From Patescibacteria group bacterium (lineage in GTDB: Bacteria > Patescibacteriota > Minisyncoccia > Phycocordibacterales > UBA6065): a stretch of DNA of 7,076 nucleotides. The stretch covers positions 1 through 7,076 of the forward strand of contig JAGWHV010000041.1 of NCBI GenBank assembly GCA_028866595.1. Reading direction: 5' to 3'. Numbering within the stretch: the stretch's first letter is position 1; each line of letters begins with the position of its first letter. The translations under genes were made by a program, and so were the position numbers. The notes beneath the pieces are model-generated. The model searched no databases. It had not been told where the DNA came from and worked only from the letters and a program-made list of their open reading frames with translations. Shown in pieces: positions 5,641 through 7,076 of this stretch.

Positions 5641-5668
5641 TCTATAGAAAAAGCGTCAAAAGGCAAAA
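5641..5668 (-). promoter_or_regulatory. Candidate internal promoter before def
   Basis: The minus strand reads TATAGA at 5646-5641, ending 8 nt before the def ATG. A weak -35 candidate, TTTTGC, lies at 5668-5663 with a 16-bp spacer. No Shine-Dalgarno site lies in the short gap, so a leaderless def-fmt message is possible in addition to readthrough from the priA-like gene. Confidence 0.33.
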
Positions 5669-5680
5669 TGAAAGGACGCG

Positions 5681-7076
5681 CTACAGGATGCTCTCCGGAT
5701 CGACGTTTACGGCGTACGCGGGCGAAAGGCCGCGGAGGCGGTCGATGAGCTCGGCATTCGGCCATTCCTTGCGCGGTAATTTGATGAGGGCGTGCATGAC
5801 GTATTCGTTTTTGATCGTGGCGATGAACGCCGGGAAGACATCGACCTGCCAGCCAGCGAGCGAGACTGCGAGGCTGTCCATCGCCTTGAGGACGTCGTCT
5901 TTTTTGCCGGCGCAGGAGATCTTTATGAACGTAGAAAAAGGCGGGAATGCGAAGCGCTCGCGCGATTCGATCTCTTCGCGGTAAAAGTCGATGATATTGC
6001 CTTTGACGCCTTGAGAGAGCACGGGCGCCTCTGGATTGCGCGTCTGAAGGAGGAAATCCTTGCTCGCGACGGAGCGGAGCTTGAGGATGATGGAGAATAT
6101 CCGCTCATTGATCCGGAAATCTGGTATGGAAAAAAGGGCGTCGAGCGTGCCCACAGCGCAGGCATCCACAGGCCGGTCGAGATAGGCGAGAGCGAGCTCG
6201 GTGCCGATGAGGATGGAGCCCGGCGATGAATACCATCTCTCGATGATGTCAGCGGCTCGTTTCGGCGTAGGCGCCGATGCCCTGTCGAGTCGCGCTATCG
6301 TGGCATCGGCCACGCCATACCCGGGCAATGCTTTCATCAGCTCTTCCTCGATCCGCTCCGAGCCGATGCCGAGCGGCTTGAGCCGCCATGAGCCGCATGT
6401 CCGGCACTTGGTGAATGCGTCTGCTTTGAACCCGCATCTATTGCAGAGGAAGAATCGCTCTGCTTCCGGCCGGCCTTTCTTTTCATGAAGGACGAGAGGA
6501 GCGCTACAGCGCTCGCAGGTAAGGACCGATTCGCAGTCGGAGCAGACTGTTTGGGGTGCCAAGCCTTTTCGGCCGGCGAATATGAATATGTTGCCGTTCT
6601 CGGCGCGGGCTTTCTTGATCAAGGCGTAGAGATCGTCGGAGACGATCCGAAAGTCGCGATATGTCCGCATGTCGACGAGGGCGTCGCGAGCAGTCGAGAG
6701 CGACCTCATGGCGAGCGGCGCATATTCGGCGAGCTGGTCGTTGCCTATGCCGTGCTCTTCGCGCCAAAGCGTCTCGACTCGCAGGCACGAATCGCCGAAT
6801 ATGAGATCGGCGCCGATCTCTCGGGCATATCGTTCGGCGACGAAGCGATAGTCGAGAAATGGCCGCGACTGGATCTTGTAGCCGCGGGCGCTCTCATGCT
6901 CGACGATGATGAGGCCGATATCGGCGCGCGGCAGAGATAGAAATGCGCCCGTCGCCACGATGACGATAGGGTGCTCGTCCTCGAGCGCCGCTTTCCAGCG
7001 CTTGGCAATCTCTGCTTTCGAGAGGCCGCTATGGAACGTGTAGGTATACCTCTCGATGCCTTTTTCAAAATACGAG
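5681..7076 (-). CDS. priA: PriA-like primosomal protein N' with degenerate helicase motifs, partial (N-terminus outside window)
   Basis: The frame is open to the right edge, giving 464 visible residues. The GTG at 6958 is internal: in-frame upstream codons read HSGLSKAEIAKRW, matching the conserved PriA LHSGLS segment. Eight cysteines in four CxxC pairs (178/181, 187/190, 211/214, 224/227) form the two PriA zinc sites. The C-terminal part has SIPDFRINER, LLQTRNPEAPVL and ERFAFPPFSTFIKI, all PriA landmarks. The visible ATPase motifs are lost: the DEEHD box reads EHESA (59-63), GSAT reads GDSC, motif V GTQMxxKGxxFP reads GTELALAYLDRP, and the QVAGRAGR arginine-finger motif is replaced by LKLRSVAS. 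PriA normally recognises stalled forks and reloads the replicative helicase. This version probably keeps a structural or loading role without unwinding DNA, as noted for actinobacterial PriA. Motif I lies outside the window. It heads the priA-def-fmt operon. Confidence 0.9.
   Translation of the reverse strand, partial: SYFEKGIERYTYTFHSGLSKAEIAKRWKAALEDEHPIVIVATGAFLSLPRADIGLIIVEHESARGYKIQSRPFLDYRFVAERYAREIGADLIFGDSCLRVETLWREEHGIGNDQLAEYAPLAMRSLSTARDALVDMRTYRDFRIVSDDLYALIKKARAENGNIFIFAGRKGLAPQTVCSDCESVLTCERCSAPLVLHEKKGRPEAERFFLCNRCGFKADAFTKCRTCGSWRLKPLGIGSERIEEELMKALPGYGVADATIARLDRASAPTPKRAADIIERWYSSPGSILIGTELALAYLDRPVDACAVGTLDALFSIPDFRINERIFSIILKLRSVASKDFLLQTRNPEAPVLSQGVKGNIIDFYREEIESRERFAFPPFSTFIKISCAGKKDDVLKAMDSLAVSLAGWQVDVFPAFIATIKNEYVMHALIKLPRKEWPNAELIDRLRGLSPAYAVNVDPESIL

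Noticed and set aside
5337..5984. A 215-codon plus-strand open frame opposite def and the priA-like gene
   Set aside because: It spans two well-supported genes on the other strand and shows no start signal or known motif.
6956..6958. GTG as the start of the priA-like gene
   Set aside because: The frame stays open to the window edge, and the upstream codons encode the conserved PriA HSGLS segment, so this GTG is an internal valine codon.

Overview
The window most resembles a chromosomal segment of a Candidate Phyla Radiation bacterium of the Parcubacteria type. This placement is inferred from protein style, not from a phylogeny. The signs are a secreted protein with paired 'TGYFGP' peptidoglycan-binding repeats, a short ribosome hibernation factor with a very basic tail, a PriA-like protein without helicase motifs, Ser/Thr-rich secreted proteins, few clear Shine-Dalgarno sites, and -10 boxes almost touching start codons. 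Base composition is moderately GC-rich throughout, with no obvious foreign island. No RNA gene, insertion sequence or CRISPR array was seen.

The left half (1-3790) encodes cell-surface or exported proteins. On the minus strand lie a 5'-complete but truncated gene (1-596) with a pilin-like N-terminus, Cys-rich middle and possible M23-like C-terminus, and a secreted peptidoglycan-binding protein (666-1529) with three aromatic GYW repeats. A perfect hairpin terminator (619-646) separates them. A 216-bp divergent intergenic region (1530-1745) leads to a plus-strand pair: a 468-residue secreted two-repeat protein (1746-3152) and, 10 nt later, a small signal-peptide plus C-terminal-anchor protein (3163-3747). 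A strong GC-rich hairpin (3755-3791) ends the pair.

The right half (3800-7076) is housekeeping. hpf/raiA (3837-4217) reads right from two perfect TATAAT boxes. Convergent to it is the operon priA-like, def, fmt (5681-7076, 5069-5632 and 4230-5072, minus strand). def and fmt overlap by ATGA. Fmt formylates initiator Met-tRNA, Def removes the formyl group from nascent proteins, and PriA belongs to replication restart; this gene order is common in bacteria.

The points most worth a second look are the loss of the visible helicase motifs in the PriA-like protein while all eight zinc cysteines remain, the 114-bp identical DNA block inside two otherwise diverged repeats of the surface protein, the unusual composite protein at the left edge, and the glycine-to-alanine changes in motif I of the deformylase. 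I did not find convincing evidence of a wholly new multi-gene system; the surface-protein cluster is the nearest candidate.
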